Source: Oligoflexales bacterium
GTDB lineage: Bacteria; Bdellovibrionota_B; Oligoflexia; Oligoflexales; RGVZ01
Length of the DNA: 54,833 nt
Direction of reading: 5' to 3'
Assembly: GCA_947479535.1 (NCBI GenBank)
Contig: CANJZQ010000011.1
Coordinates: forward strand, 1 to 54,833
Shown piece by piece: positions 1-8,247 of this stretch. The position numbers and the translations under genes are program-made. Numbering within the stretch: the stretch's first letter is position 1; every line of letters starts with the position of its first letter. The notes beneath the pieces were generated by a model. The model saw nothing but the letters and a program-made list of their open reading frames with translations, was not told where the DNA came from and ran no database searches.

Positions 1-372
1 ATCGGCTTCGGCATACAAATCGGGCTGGCTTGATGGATCCGGCCCACCAATGACGACAAATTTTCCGGTGGCGTTGGCGCGCTTGACGATTTCCAGCAGG
101 CCTTGCTGCTGCGGCAACATTCCGCCCACACAAATCAAATCCGCCCAGTTCCACATTTCTTCGCTGAAGTCCTGGACATTCAAGTCCATCAGTTTGAATT
201 CCCAGTGCTGCGGCAACAATGCAGCGACGGTGATCAAACCCAACGGCGGACTGGGAGACTTGGCATTGATCAGCTCGGCAGCAGCCACATAATTCCAGTA
301 GCTGTGCGGCGGAAACTTTGGCGAGACAAGCAGGCACTTCAGTGCCTGGTCTGGATGCGCGGAAAACCCCAT
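1..372 (-). CDS. B12-binding domain radical SAM protein, N-terminal part only
   Basis: This gene starts at an ATG at 372 and runs leftward off the window, so only 124 N-terminal residues are visible. The start is supported by AGGAG about 7 bases upstream. The visible part resembles the cobalamin-binding N-terminus of B12-dependent radical SAM enzymes of the HpnP/HpnR/DUF4070 type. It has an opening 'LLVSPKFPPHSYWNY' strand, then 'PPLGLITVAALLP', 'LMDLNV', 'ADLICVGGML' and 'VVIGGPDPS'. The CxxxCxxC radical SAM cluster would lie beyond the edge. It is codirectional with the acyl-synthesis operon ending at 810 but separated by 437 bp of repeats, so co-transcription is uncertain. The substrate is unknown. 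Family-level assignment is fairly confident; no specific gene name is warranted. Confidence 0.8.
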   Translation of the reverse strand, partial: MGFSAHPDQALKCLLVSPKFPPHSYWNYVAAAELINAKSPSPPLGLITVAALLPQHWEFKLMDLNVQDFSEEMWNWADLICVGGMLPQQQGLLEIVKRANATGKFVVIGGPDPSSQPDLYAEAD

Positions 373-504
373 CGCCTGACTCCTCGACACCCACAAGGGC
401 CGTACCGGCGCATGCAGGCAGATTAACAGCAAATTCAGTGATTTACGGTGTAGTAAAAGGATAAACCAGAAGGCAGCGGATATCCAGTCTGCCGGGGAAG
501 GGGG

Positions 505-540
505 AAAGGATCCTTCGCTTTCGCTCAGGATGACGGGCTG
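505..540. repeat. Interspersed repeat copy (GGATCCTTCGC...CTCAGGATGACGG)
   Basis: The stretch reads GGATCCTTCGC, a short spacer, then GCTCAGGATGACGGG. The same two blocks recur at 718-809 and, in reverse-complement orientation, at 12810-12935. It lies in the 437-bp gap 373-809, which otherwise holds no gene that I can support. Confidence 0.75.
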
Positions 541-717
541 CAATGACGTTCTAGGTGAATGATGCATTGGGGCAGCCGGGCATGGGAGGCCCCGCAGAGC
601 TGTCATGCGCCACATGGAAGTTGGTGTCAAAAACCCAAGGCCGACAGCGCATGACGCGACTGCGGGGGGCACCATGGGCGAGCGCCGGCCCAATGAAGCC
701 TTCGCCTGTGGCGTTTA

Positions 718-809
718 AGAAAGGATCCTTCGCTGCGCTCAGGATGACGGGGGTCGCTCAGGATGACGGGTTCGCTCAAGATGACGGGGTTCACTCAGGA
801 TGACGGGGG
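718..809. repeat. Interspersed repeat with four degenerate tandem CTCAGGATGACGG units
   Basis: One complete GGATCCTTCGC...GCTCAGGATGACGG element is followed by three further copies of a TCGCTCAGGATGACGGG-like unit, slightly diverged (AAGATGACGG and TTCACTCAGGATGACGG). The last copy ends just before the stop codon of the ketoreductase gene. It therefore lies directly at the 3' end of the acyl-synthesis operon. Tandem growth of the half element here mirrors the larger array at 12810-12935, which has the opposite orientation. Confidence 0.75.
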
Positions 810-1577
810 TTAACCGAGTTTATAACCACCGTCGATGGTGACCACTTGTCCGGTCATAAAAGCGGCGTGCTCAGAGGCCAACATGACAGCCCATGCTGCA
901 ATGTCCTCGGGCCGACCGAACCGTTTTACCAATTGATGATTAAGGATCAAATCCTTTGCAAGTCCGATGACTTCGCGACTCATGTCTGTCTCGATCACGC
1001 CGGGGGCAATGCAGTTCACGAGGATGTTGCGCGAAGCCAGTTCGACGGCAAGGCTTTGGGTGAGGCTTTCAAGGGCCCCCTTCGAGGCTGCATAGTTGCT
1101 CTGTCCGCGGCCTCCGCGGGACGCAGCGATCGACGAGATATTGATGATCCGCCCCCAGCGTCGCATCATCATGCCGCGAATCACCGAGCGGGAACAATGG
1201 ACTGCGCCCATCACGTTCGTGGCAAAAACCTCATCCCAATCTTTATCCTCGAGCATCATAAATAAATTATCGCGGACAACGCCGGCATTATTCACAAGAA
1301 TATCAATCGCACCAAATGCAGACTCAATCTGGTCCCGTGCCTGCTCCACGGCTGACGCATCCGTGACATCGCATCGCAGGCTCAACGCCCTTCGGCCCAA
1401 GGCTTCCACTTCTTGTGCAACTGCACGCCCCGCATCTTCACCAGAGCGCCAACTGATGGCAACGTCGGAACCAGCTTTTGCGAAGGCAACAGCCATTGCC
1501 CGGCCAAGTCCGCGACTGCCACCCGTGATCCAAACGCTTTTGCCAGTCAAGTCGAGGTTGAACACCGGTGCCCCCAT
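810..1577 (-). CDS. SDR-family 3-oxoacyl-[ACP] reductase (FabG-like ketoreductase)
   Basis: This is a short-chain dehydrogenase of 255 residues, the usual FabG size. The NADPH-binding motif TGGSRGLG is at residues 19-26, followed by NNAG, and the catalytic Ser and YAASK motif lie in 'INISSIAAS...SNYAASKGALE'. The C-terminus has the typical 'MTGQVVTIDGGY'. The predicted role is reduction of beta-ketoacyl-ACP made by the adjacent ketosynthase pair. I chose the ATG at 1577. A TTG at 1592 is in frame, but neither start has a clear ribosome site. The 5' end overlaps the upstream reductase gene by 31 bp, implying translational coupling. It is the last gene of the six-gene operon. The family is certain; the exact substrate is inferred from context. 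Confidence 0.93.
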   Translation of the reverse strand: MGAPVFNLDLTGKSVWITGGSRGLGRAMAVAFAKAGSDVAISWRSGEDAGRAVAQEVEALGRRALSLRCDVTDASAVEQARDQIESAFGAIDILVNNAGVVRDNLFMMLEDKDWDEVFATNVMGAVHCSRSVIRGMMMRRWGRIINISSIAASRGGRGQSNYAASKGALESLTQSLAVELASRNILVNCIAPGVIETDMSREVIGLAKDLILNHQLVKRFGRPEDIAAWAVMLASEHAAFMTGQVVTIDGGYKLG

Positions 1578-2689
1578 GACGTCTTTGCGCAATAATCAAA
1601 AAGGCGATCGCCGTACTCATCAAAGCCTGGGCTGGTGCCAAATTCATTTCCCAACACAGCCTTTGCCACTGAAGTATCAAAAACACGCTCGCGAGAACCA
1701 AGATATGGCACATGCCAGGCCAACGTTGTCAGGATCTCGCGCATCGAATGATTGCAGAGCGCCATGACAGGTCGCGACAACAAAACCTGTAGGACCCACG
1801 GAGGACTGAGAGGCAATGGCTTGCGACCAAAAGCCCGCCCCGCCGCGGCCATCACGTCAACGGGACCGGGAGCCTCGGCACCGGAACAAAGGTGCAGGGT
1901 CCGTCCCGTGATCCGATCTGGTGGCAGTTCACATAACCGGAAAATTGAGGATGCGACAAAATTGCTGGGGACAATGTCAATGAGGGCATCACGTGCCACC
2001 GGGGCCCGAGGCACAACGTCACGCAGCCACAGGCGAATCACCGAATAAATAACGCGAAAATGCAGGGTAAAACCACTGCGGCTGTCACCGACCACAATCG
2101 CAGGCCGGACGATCGTCCATGGCAAGGCGGATTGGCGGACAATCTGTTCGGCCTCCCACTTGGATTGTTCGTAGGTGTTGTTAAAATCAGATTCCGCCCG
2201 GACATCAGCGGAAACTTCATCCTCCATGATCAGGCCGCACTTTTTTCCCGACACATAGGCCGTAGACACATGAATGAAACGAACGACTGAATTAACACCA
2301 GCAGATTCGATGGACTTGATCACATCACGGGTGAGTTCGACATTGATCCGCCGCGCCTCATCAATTGGCAAATCAAATGCCGTTTCTGCCGCGCAATGAA
2401 TGACGCTGGCCTCAGATGCGGCCCCGAGAACTTCACGAAGTTCGCTCCAGTCGATGCATTCCACCGCATCACCGAATTGGGCCAAACTTGCAACGTGGCG
2501 CTCTGCACCAGCCCGCACCCAACGGGAAAAAACCTGGTCCAGCCTTTGCCTTGGCGAGAGTCCGTGCTTTGAACGAACAACGGCAACGACACGAGATCCG
2601 GGAATTCCACGCTCGCGCAGTGCACGCAAAATTTCAGAACCAATAAATCCATTGGCTCCCGTGATAAAGATGCGCTTTGCGTCCGTCAT
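1547..2689 (-). CDS. Extended SDR, thioester-reductase / acyl-reductase-like
   Basis: This 380-residue NAD(P)-binding protein has a Rossmann motif ITGANGFIG near the N-terminus. It also has 'VIHCAAETAF', 'HVSTAYVSG' and the YxxxK pair 'YEQSKWEAE'. This layout fits the NAD_binding_4 family, which includes carboxylic-acid and thioester reductase domains and fatty acyl reductases. Inside a carrier-protein-based operon, a plausible job is reductive release of the acyl chain or reduction of a tailoring group. The ATG at 2689 overlaps the stop of the upstream KS paralogue as ATGA. A longer start upstream exists but has less support. Alternatives are a sugar or sterol epimerase-type SDR. The family is confident; the reaction is inferred. 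Confidence 0.8.
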   Translation of the reverse strand: MTDAKRIFITGANGFIGSEILRALRERGIPGSRVVAVVRSKHGLSPRQRLDQVFSRWVRAGAERHVASLAQFGDAVECIDWSELREVLGAASEASVIHCAAETAFDLPIDEARRINVELTRDVIKSIESAGVNSVVRFIHVSTAYVSGKKCGLIMEDEVSADVRAESDFNNTYEQSKWEAEQIVRQSALPWTIVRPAIVVGDSRSGFTLHFRVIYSVIRLWLRDVVPRAPVARDALIDIVPSNFVASSIFRLCELPPDRITGRTLHLCSGAEAPGPVDVMAAAGRAFGRKPLPLSPPWVLQVLLSRPVMALCNHSMREILTTLAWHVPYLGSRERVFDTSVAKAVLGNEFGTSPGFDEYGDRLFDYCAKTSWGHRCSTST

Positions 2690-4005
2690 GCTTTGGACAC
2701 CACGAGGCTGCACGAAATCCCCAAAAAGCTGCGCTGGGTTACTAAAGCCTGCCGCGCCCCGGGAATGGCCTGCGCCTGCGAAGATATAGAAGAAGTGATC
2801 AGGCGTTGACCGCCAAGAAGATCATCGTGTGCAGAAAAATTAAAGGTTGGTGGAACGGACTCCAACGCGAGGGCATCCAGGGCAGCGATGCACGAAGCCA
2901 CACCGGCAGCTTCTCCCAATTCACCCGTAACGGATTTAATTGAAACCAAGGGTGTCCCCGAAGCCATCGTCAAAGCATAGGCATCCAACTCCACCGAGTC
3001 GGAACGGCTCACACCGTTGCCATGACCGACGATCAAGTCGGCGGCAAAACGTTTTCCATCGGAATTTATTCCTGCCTCGCGGCAAGCCCGCCTCACAGAC
3101 CCCGACAGGCCCGGAGCAGATTCTTCCTGCATGAATTCGACTGGTCCGTCACTGCCGGTCCCGTAACCGTCAATAAAACCCCAGATTCTGGCCCCACGCC
3201 CCCGGGCATGGCTTTCGTCTTCCAGCATCAAAAACGCAGCGCCTTCACTAAGCACTGTGCCGCAGCGCTGGCGGTCATAGGGCCGAAGTATTTCTGCCGC
3301 GCTCCAGGGCAATTCGGCACTGCGCGCCAGATAGCCGCTATTGACTCCCGTGCCGACATGAAACGGCTCCACCGGGGATGCAACGCCACCGGCAAGGCAC
3401 AAATCCGCGCGACCGGTCTGAATGCTGCGAAAGGCTTCACCAATCGCACGCAAACCACTGACATTGAAATCCATGAAGTTGGAGTTCACGCCCCGAATGT
3501 CCAAGGCGATTGCGGCAAAACAAAGCGTGTTGTTCATCAGTGTCTGGAGAACCACCATCGGGTTCACCAGATCCATCATTTCAGATCCAAATTTCAAACT
3601 GTCAAAAACACCGTCTTGAACGCATTGGCGGACCAGTGGAAAGTACGGAGTTAGGTCCTTAATTTGCGTGCTGCCCGCGCCGACGTACATGCCGAACCGC
3701 TCGGGGTCAAAATTTCGAGCGCCGGGTTTGATGCCGGCATCCGATGCCGCTCCAAGGGCGGTCACCAAACCAATCACGTCTTTGCGCGTCAGGATCTTTT
3801 TCACCTTCCGGTCAGGAAGGCGCGATGCCGGCGGCTCAGGACATTCCCCTGCGTATTTGACTGCTGTTCCGCCAAGTCCTGACGCAGCTCCTACTTCTCC
3901 AAAATGGGTCCGGCCCTCTCGCCAGCTGGAAATGTTGGTGGCCAACTCATCGCCAATGGCAGTGGAAATACCGATGCCCGTGATCGCGACGCGGCGCAAT
4001 TTCAT
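2686..4005 (-). CDS. Ketosynthase paralogue lacking catalytic residues (chain-length-factor-like)
   Basis: This 439-residue protein has the thiolase fold of beta-ketoacyl-ACP synthases ('RRVAITGIGIS' start, 'LCLAGGVASP', 'VLSEGAAFLMLE'). Its catalytic triad is broken. At the nucleophile position, where KASs have TACxSG, it reads FNVSG with Asn181. The first His is kept in VGHGNG (His328). The second is replaced by Glu362 in KSVTGELGEAAG. It sits immediately after an intact ketosynthase and overlaps it by ATGA. A KS paired with an inactive paralogue is the architecture of type II PKS KS/CLF heterodimers and of aryl-polyene-type systems, where the second subunit shapes chain length. Fold and residue loss are read from sequence; the CLF role is inferred. 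Confidence 0.88.
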   Translation of the reverse strand: MKLRRVAITGIGISTAIGDELATNISSWREGRTHFGEVGAASGLGGTAVKYAGECPEPPASRLPDRKVKKILTRKDVIGLVTALGAASDAGIKPGARNFDPERFGMYVGAGSTQIKDLTPYFPLVRQCVQDGVFDSLKFGSEMMDLVNPMVVLQTLMNNTLCFAAIALDIRGVNSNFMDFNVSGLRAIGEAFRSIQTGRADLCLAGGVASPVEPFHVGTGVNSGYLARSAELPWSAAEILRPYDRQRCGTVLSEGAAFLMLEDESHARGRGARIWGFIDGYGTGSDGPVEFMQEESAPGLSGSVRRACREAGINSDGKRFAADLIVGHGNGVSRSDSVELDAYALTMASGTPLVSIKSVTGELGEAAGVASCIAALDALALESVPPTFNFSAHDDLLGGQRLITSSISSQAQAIPGARQALVTQRSFLGISCSLVVSKA

Positions 4006-5345
4006 AGCGTCACCTGTGCCGACGGTGTTCCGTGAGCTTTAACCAGGACAGCAGAATTCGATCCACCGAATCCAATGGAATTCGAAAGTGCTGCGCGCAG
4101 CGGTTTTTCATTAGTGAAAACCTTCTCGCGATGCGCAACAAAGTCAAAGGCACAACCTGGTATGGGATGGTCCAGGTTCATGGTCGGTGGAACCTTTTGA
4201 TCACGCAAGGCCAAGACACAAAACATCAGTTCCAATGCGCCCGCTGCTGAAATCAAATGGCCTGTGGTGGACTTGGTCGAAGAAACACACAGGTCCATGC
4301 GCTGCTCGCCAAAGACACGCTGCACGGCATGGCACTCAACGCGGTCATTGACTTCAGTCGAGGTTCCGTGGGCATTGATGTATCCGACATCTTCCGGTGT
4401 GAGTCCAGCCATCTCTATCGCTTGCTGCATGGCTTCCACGGTGCCACGCCCATCCGGTGGCAAATCCGTGATCCTAAATGCGCTCTCCGTTTCACCAAAA
4501 CCAGCAATTTCCGCGTATATTTTTGCACCCCGCGCGATGGCACGGTCACGATTTTCCAGAACCAGCATCGCTGCGCCTTCGCTGGCAACAAAACCATCGC
4601 GATCCCGGTCAAAGGGACGCGATGCCTTTTTGGGATCATCATTCCGGCGACTCAATGCACCAAGCAAACAAAAGCCAGCCAGCAACAGTTCGCCCGCCAG
4701 CGAATCGGCACCACCCGCCAAAATGACGTCGGCTTCGCCGCGCTGGATTTGCAACATCGCCTGTCCGATTGACTGGCCACTTGATGCGCAAGCCGTATGA
4801 ACCGTTGTCACTGGCCCTTGGGCATTCCATCGTGCGGATAAAAGATACGCAAGCGTGCCGGGATGATTTCGCAAAAAAATCCGTGATTCAGTTTGATCCT
4901 GAACCACCCGGCCCAGTTCCGCATAGCTTCCATCAGCAGCCAAACTGCGCAACATCGACGCCAATTCTTTCGGACTAACGGCGCCTATGCCAGCCCCGAT
5001 ACTGATTCCAAATAATTCCGGATCGCACGAAAGCGCAGTTTCCGCGTGGCCATCTGCGGCGGGCTGCGTTTCCAGAAGGCCGCTATCCATCATCGCCTCG
5101 TGGGCTGCGGCCAGTCCAAACTCGGATGGACGATTCAAATATTTTTGATGCTGCGGCAAGTAAGCGTCAGCCTGGAGTTTAAAGTCGCGAACTTCGCAAG
5201 CGAACTTGACCGGCCAAGTCGATGCCTCAAACTGCGTGATGGGTCCGGCACCACTTCTGCCCGCACACACTCCTGCCCACGTCGACTCACGGTCATTGCC
5301 CTGCGGCGATACTGCACCGATGCCCGTGATCACGACGCGCCGCAT
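4002..5345 (-). CDS. Beta-ketoacyl-ACP synthase (FabF/KAS II-type), catalytically complete
   Basis: This 447-residue condensing enzyme has a full triad: Cys186 in HTACASSG, His326 in NAHGTST and His363 in KSTTGHLISAAG. It should extend acyl-ACP with malonyl-ACP by decarboxylative condensation in the cytoplasm. The ATG at 5345 shares a TGATG overlap with the dehydratase stop. A longer in-frame start 39 bp upstream would lie inside the dehydratase gene and is disfavoured because 'MRRVVITGIGAVSPQG' is the canonical N-terminus. It is followed by a KS paralogue with a dead active site, and the two probably form a heterodimer. I keep it unnamed because housekeeping fabF is expected elsewhere, beside fabD and fabG. 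Confidence 0.95.
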   Translation of the reverse strand: MRRVVITGIGAVSPQGNDRESTWAGVCAGRSGAGPITQFEASTWPVKFACEVRDFKLQADAYLPQHQKYLNRPSEFGLAAAHEAMMDSGLLETQPAADGHAETALSCDPELFGISIGAGIGAVSPKELASMLRSLAADGSYAELGRVVQDQTESRIFLRNHPGTLAYLLSARWNAQGPVTTVHTACASSGQSIGQAMLQIQRGEADVILAGGADSLAGELLLAGFCLLGALSRRNDDPKKASRPFDRDRDGFVASEGAAMLVLENRDRAIARGAKIYAEIAGFGETESAFRITDLPPDGRGTVEAMQQAIEMAGLTPEDVGYINAHGTSTEVNDRVECHAVQRVFGEQRMDLCVSSTKSTTGHLISAAGALELMFCVLALRDQKVPPTMNLDHPIPGCAFDFVAHREKVFTNEKPLRAALSNSIGFGGSNSAVLVKAHGTPSAQVTL

Positions 5346-6328
5346 CAGAGATTGACCTCCATGGGAGGGGGCGGGGGCAGCCAAGAGTCACCGTGGGCGA
5401 TGTCTGTGGCAAACATGGTACGGTAACCAAACTCCGCCTGCATCACGCGCTGACCGTTTGCCGTCGCGACAGCCTGGACGACCACGTCAGAGTTATGTTT
5501 CGTGGTGTCACCACTTTTTACGTCCACTTTCACGACAAACTGATCGCCAGGCTCAACAAATTTGCGCAGGCGGACGTTGCGCACCCAAGTCGGGATCAAT
5601 GCCCGGCCCCGCACGGGTGCGTCAATTTCGTCTTTGACAAGATACTGGCAGGTCTCACCGACAATGCTCAGCATCAAAACCCCGGGGACGACAGGCTTGC
5701 GGGGAAAGTGATCGCGAAAATAGGGTTCGGAGGACGCACAGTTCTTGAATGAGATGACCTGCTTGCCAGGTTCGTGGTGGACGATGCCGTCAACGAGCCG
5801 CAGCGACTCAAAAGTCGACGCACCGGCAATCGCCTTTAGCCCGCGCGCTGCGTTCAGGTCCACGGAAGGTTTTGCGTCTTTAAGATCGGGGCGATAAAGG
5901 CGGTTGAACATCCGCCTCATGTTTTCAGGATCGTCAAAATCCTGCATCGGCAGCAAATAACCACGCCCACATGTGCTAATCTGAATCGGCTTTCCACGAA
6001 CCGTCGCCCGACTTCTGGTGACGACGACGTCCTCATCGTGATCGATGATTTCCACAAACATTTCAATCTGGTCGCCAGGCTCTGCCACACCGGTATAAAC
6101 AGTCAATTCATCGGCCAACAAAACCGGACGCTTTTGAAAGTCTGCTCCGACCATTTTGAGCCATGACGCCAGTTGTGCAGCCGCCTCAGAGATAACGGTG
6201 GGGCTCAAGATGCGACGACCGTCAGGGAGCCAGTAGAAAAAAGGCTCATTGCGGGTTACGTTTTTGACCCCCCGAATGAACTTGCCTGGCTCGTACTCGT
6301 GAATCCGGTCGACGTAAAAGAATCCCAT
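5345..6328 (-). CDS. Double-hotdog 3-hydroxyacyl-ACP dehydratase (FabA/FabZ-like)
   Basis: These 327 residues appear to hold two hotdog folds. The C-terminal one has the FabZ-type signature 'FRDHFPRKPVVPGVLML', with candidate catalytic His207. The N-terminal one has the matching frame 'EPFFYWLPDGRRILSPTVI', in which the His is replaced (Trp33 region), so it is probably structural. Double-hotdog dehydratases occur in PUFA/polyketide synthases and related lipid systems. The predicted role is dehydration of the 3-hydroxyacyl-ACP made by the ketoreductase. The start ATG at 6328 lies one base after the ACP stop. The C-terminal proline-rich tail (five consecutive Pro) is unusual. No enoyl reductase is seen in the operon, so unsaturation may persist in the product. 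Confidence 0.85.
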   Translation of the reverse strand: MGFFYVDRIHEYEPGKFIRGVKNVTRNEPFFYWLPDGRRILSPTVISEAAAQLASWLKMVGADFQKRPVLLADELTVYTGVAEPGDQIEMFVEIIDHDEDVVVTRSRATVRGKPIQISTCGRGYLLPMQDFDDPENMRRMFNRLYRPDLKDAKPSVDLNAARGLKAIAGASTFESLRLVDGIVHHEPGKQVISFKNCASSEPYFRDHFPRKPVVPGVLMLSIVGETCQYLVKDEIDAPVRGRALIPTWVRNVRLRKFVEPGDQFVVKVDVKSGDTTKHNSDVVVQAVATANGQRVMQAEFGYRTMFATDIAHGDSWLPPPPPMEVNL

Positions 6329-6329
6329 C

Positions 6330-6806
6330 TCAAACCATCGTGCTGGGAGAATCGCTGCGAGTTGTTATAAATGCGTCCAGATCGCCACTGACAACCTTCC
6401 GCTTTACGATATTCGCAAAAACCTCAACGGTGAAAAGGGACGGCAACTCGCGCAACGGCAGCCCGGCCTTCAGTTCTTCTGAGTTCAACTCAGGCAGGAT
6501 CGCGCGCATCCTTTCGGCGCCTTTGGCTTGAAGGATCGAGTTCACTTCAAACTCTTCCGGGGCAAGCCCCCCGCGGGCCATGCGTTCAATCTCGCGCTGT
6601 GGAATCTTGATGCTGAACTCACGTTCCAGTCGAAACATGATGTCCAAAAAATCAATGGATTCAGCGCCCAGATCGCGCATCAAATTTGATTTGAGGGAAA
6701 TCGAATCCGGTTCGACGCACAAGGAATCGGCGATAACCTGAATCACCTTTTGATCGATCTCGGCAGGGGATAAATGGATCAAAGAAGGGTTTGCAGCGTT
6801 TTGCAC
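6330..6806 (-). CDS. Acyl carrier protein with C-terminal extension
   Basis: The acyl carrier domain occupies roughly residues 13-90, with phosphopantetheine-accepting Ser50 in DLGAESIDFLDI. At 158 residues it is about twice the usual length. The C-terminal ~80 residues ('ERMRAILPELNSEELKAGLPLRELPSLFTVEVFANIVKRKV') are not a second carrier domain and have no recognised function. I chose the GTG at 6806 because GGAGG lies 8 bases before it. An earlier in-frame GTG at 6845 would place that ribosome site inside the gene. It is the first gene of the operon, and should carry the growing chain for the KS pair, ketoreductase and dehydratase. Confidence 0.9.
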   Translation of the reverse strand: MQNAANPSLIHLSPAEIDQKVIQVIADSLCVEPDSISLKSNLMRDLGAESIDFLDIMFRLEREFSIKIPQREIERMARGGLAPEEFEVNSILQAKGAERMRAILPELNSEELKAGLPLRELPSLFTVEVFANIVKRKVVSGDLDAFITTRSDSPSTMV

Positions 6807-6942
6807 GTCAGGTTCCTCCAGATGGGGGCTTGAGCACACCGGCACTTGCGCGAAATCTCAGTTTTTTTGACTAATAATAAAACAGTAACCAACTCCCCCA
6901 TGCACTGCAAGTCCTAAAAAAAGCTATACTAATTGGAAGATC
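6807..6942. promoter_or_regulatory. Divergent promoter region between acyl-synthesis operon and ABC exporter genes
   Basis: This 136-bp AT-richer gap separates two divergent transcription units and must hold promoters for both unless longer leaders exist. TATACT at 6925-6930 resembles a -10 element for the plus strand, but no good -35 is spaced from it and the leader would be very short. No operator palindrome was seen. Shared control of synthesis and export genes is plausible from the layout only. Confidence 0.35.
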
Positions 6943-8247
6943 ATGAGACACGAGTCCAAAAAATCGTCACCCCCATTTTCCGGCCACATCTTGGACCGGC
7001 GCTTCCTCGCTTTTTCAGTCAAATATGGTTTCCGCTCATTGTCTCGCAACCGGCGCCGGACGATCCTGACCATCGCCACAGTCATGCTGTCTTCCGGGGT
7101 CACCATTGTCACGAGCCGCTACTCCACTGCGGCCATCAGCCTTTGGGCACAAGCTGCCAGCGACACCGGCCTTGGGCACGCCCAGATCCACGCCGATGGT
7201 TTTCTCAAGGACAGCGAATTGCTGAGCGAATCGCTCACCTTTCCCGAATCCAGTCCGTTCATGACAAGTTTAGCGAATGACCCAGCCGTATCCGTCGTGG
7301 CACCCCGCCTGAATTTCGAAGGGGTGATCTCCGCCAGGGACCAAACCCGTTATTTCATGGGAACAGCCGTTCATCCGGATTTGGAACTTCGGGTTTCACC
7401 GGCGCTGTTCAACCCCATGCGCCCGGGAACACTTGATCGCGGCGAATTCATCAATCCACGCGACAAAGCCGGAATCGTGATTGGGCGCGGACTCGCCGAG
7501 ATGCTCAAACTGGATTTGGGTGACGAAGTGACTTTGCTTACAACCACGGTTACTGGCGGACTCAATGGAGTTGACGCGGTAGTCCGTGGAATCATCGATG
7601 TCCCCTTGCCAAGTTTTTCCAAACGGGCTGTTTATCTGCGCCTCGACTATGCCCAACAGCTTTTGCGCCTTCCTGGCCGGATCACCGAGGCCACGGTACG
7701 CCTGCACGATCCAGCCACTGCAGAATCCTGGGTCGCCGCAAACACAGCCCGGGCCACAACAGAAAAACTGGACCTGAAGGGCTGGTGGCAAATCGACGTG
7801 ATCATCCGGCGGATTGAGGCCATATGGAATTCGGTGGTGGGACTGATTGCATTTTTGCTGTTCATTTCTTCTGCCCTCTCGGTCTTGAACATCATTTTTC
7901 TCCTGGTGGCAGAGCGGACCATCGAAATCGGAACCATGATGGCCATCGGCGCACGGGCCCGTGACATCAGGATTTTGTTCTGCATCGAAGGCGCAATGAT
8001 TGGACTGATCGGCGGCGTGTCCGGGGTTATCGTGGCGAATCTGATCGTTGCCACCATGGGGGCCGTGGGGATCCCACTGCAATCCCCTTTCAGCAGCGGC
8101 GTCTACATTTTGCACCCAAGCGTCCATACGGGCCTCTCCGTGGCAATCTTGGCCGGATCAGTCGTCGTGTGTGTTCTGGCATCGTTGGCGCCAGCTCAAA
8201 AGGCGGCAAGCGTTGAACCGGTGAAAGCATTCAGGGGGCAAATCTAA
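6943..8247 (+). CDS. FtsX/LolE/MacB-family ABC transporter permease
   Basis: This 434-residue membrane protein has the four-helix FtsX-family layout. One helix near residues 37-57 follows 'RNRRRTILTIATVMLSS', then a large periplasmic MacB-PCD-like domain (about 60-290). Three helices follow near 300-325, 350-385 and 400-425, ending in the characteristic 'AQKAASVEPVKAF'. The family moves lipoproteins or lipids out of the inner membrane (LolCE) or drives periplasmic machinery (MacB). The stop overlaps the next start as TAATG. The probable ATPase partner is encoded convergently at 8965-9678. Divergent placement from the acyl-synthesis operon suggests export of its product; that link is an inference. 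Confidence 0.88.
   Translation: MRHESKKSSPPFSGHILDRRFLAFSVKYGFRSLSRNRRRTILTIATVMLSSGVTIVTSRYSTAAISLWAQAASDTGLGHAQIHADGFLKDSELLSESLTFPESSPFMTSLANDPAVSVVAPRLNFEGVISARDQTRYFMGTAVHPDLELRVSPALFNPMRPGTLDRGEFINPRDKAGIVIGRGLAEMLKLDLGDEVTLLTTTVTGGLNGVDAVVRGIIDVPLPSFSKRAVYLRLDYAQQLLRLPGRITEATVRLHDPATAESWVAANTARATTEKLDLKGWWQIDVIIRRIEAIWNSVVGLIAFLLFISSALSVLNIIFLLVAERTIEIGTMMAIGARARDIRILFCIEGAMIGLIGGVSGVIVANLIVATMGAVGIPLQSPFSSGVYILHPSVHTGLSVAILAGSVVVCVLASLAPAQKAASVEPVKAFRGQI

Noticed and set aside
555-803. Small plus-strand coding frame in the 373-809 gap
   Set aside because: It runs through the repeat elements, and its peptide simply reads the repeats; no ribosome site was seen.
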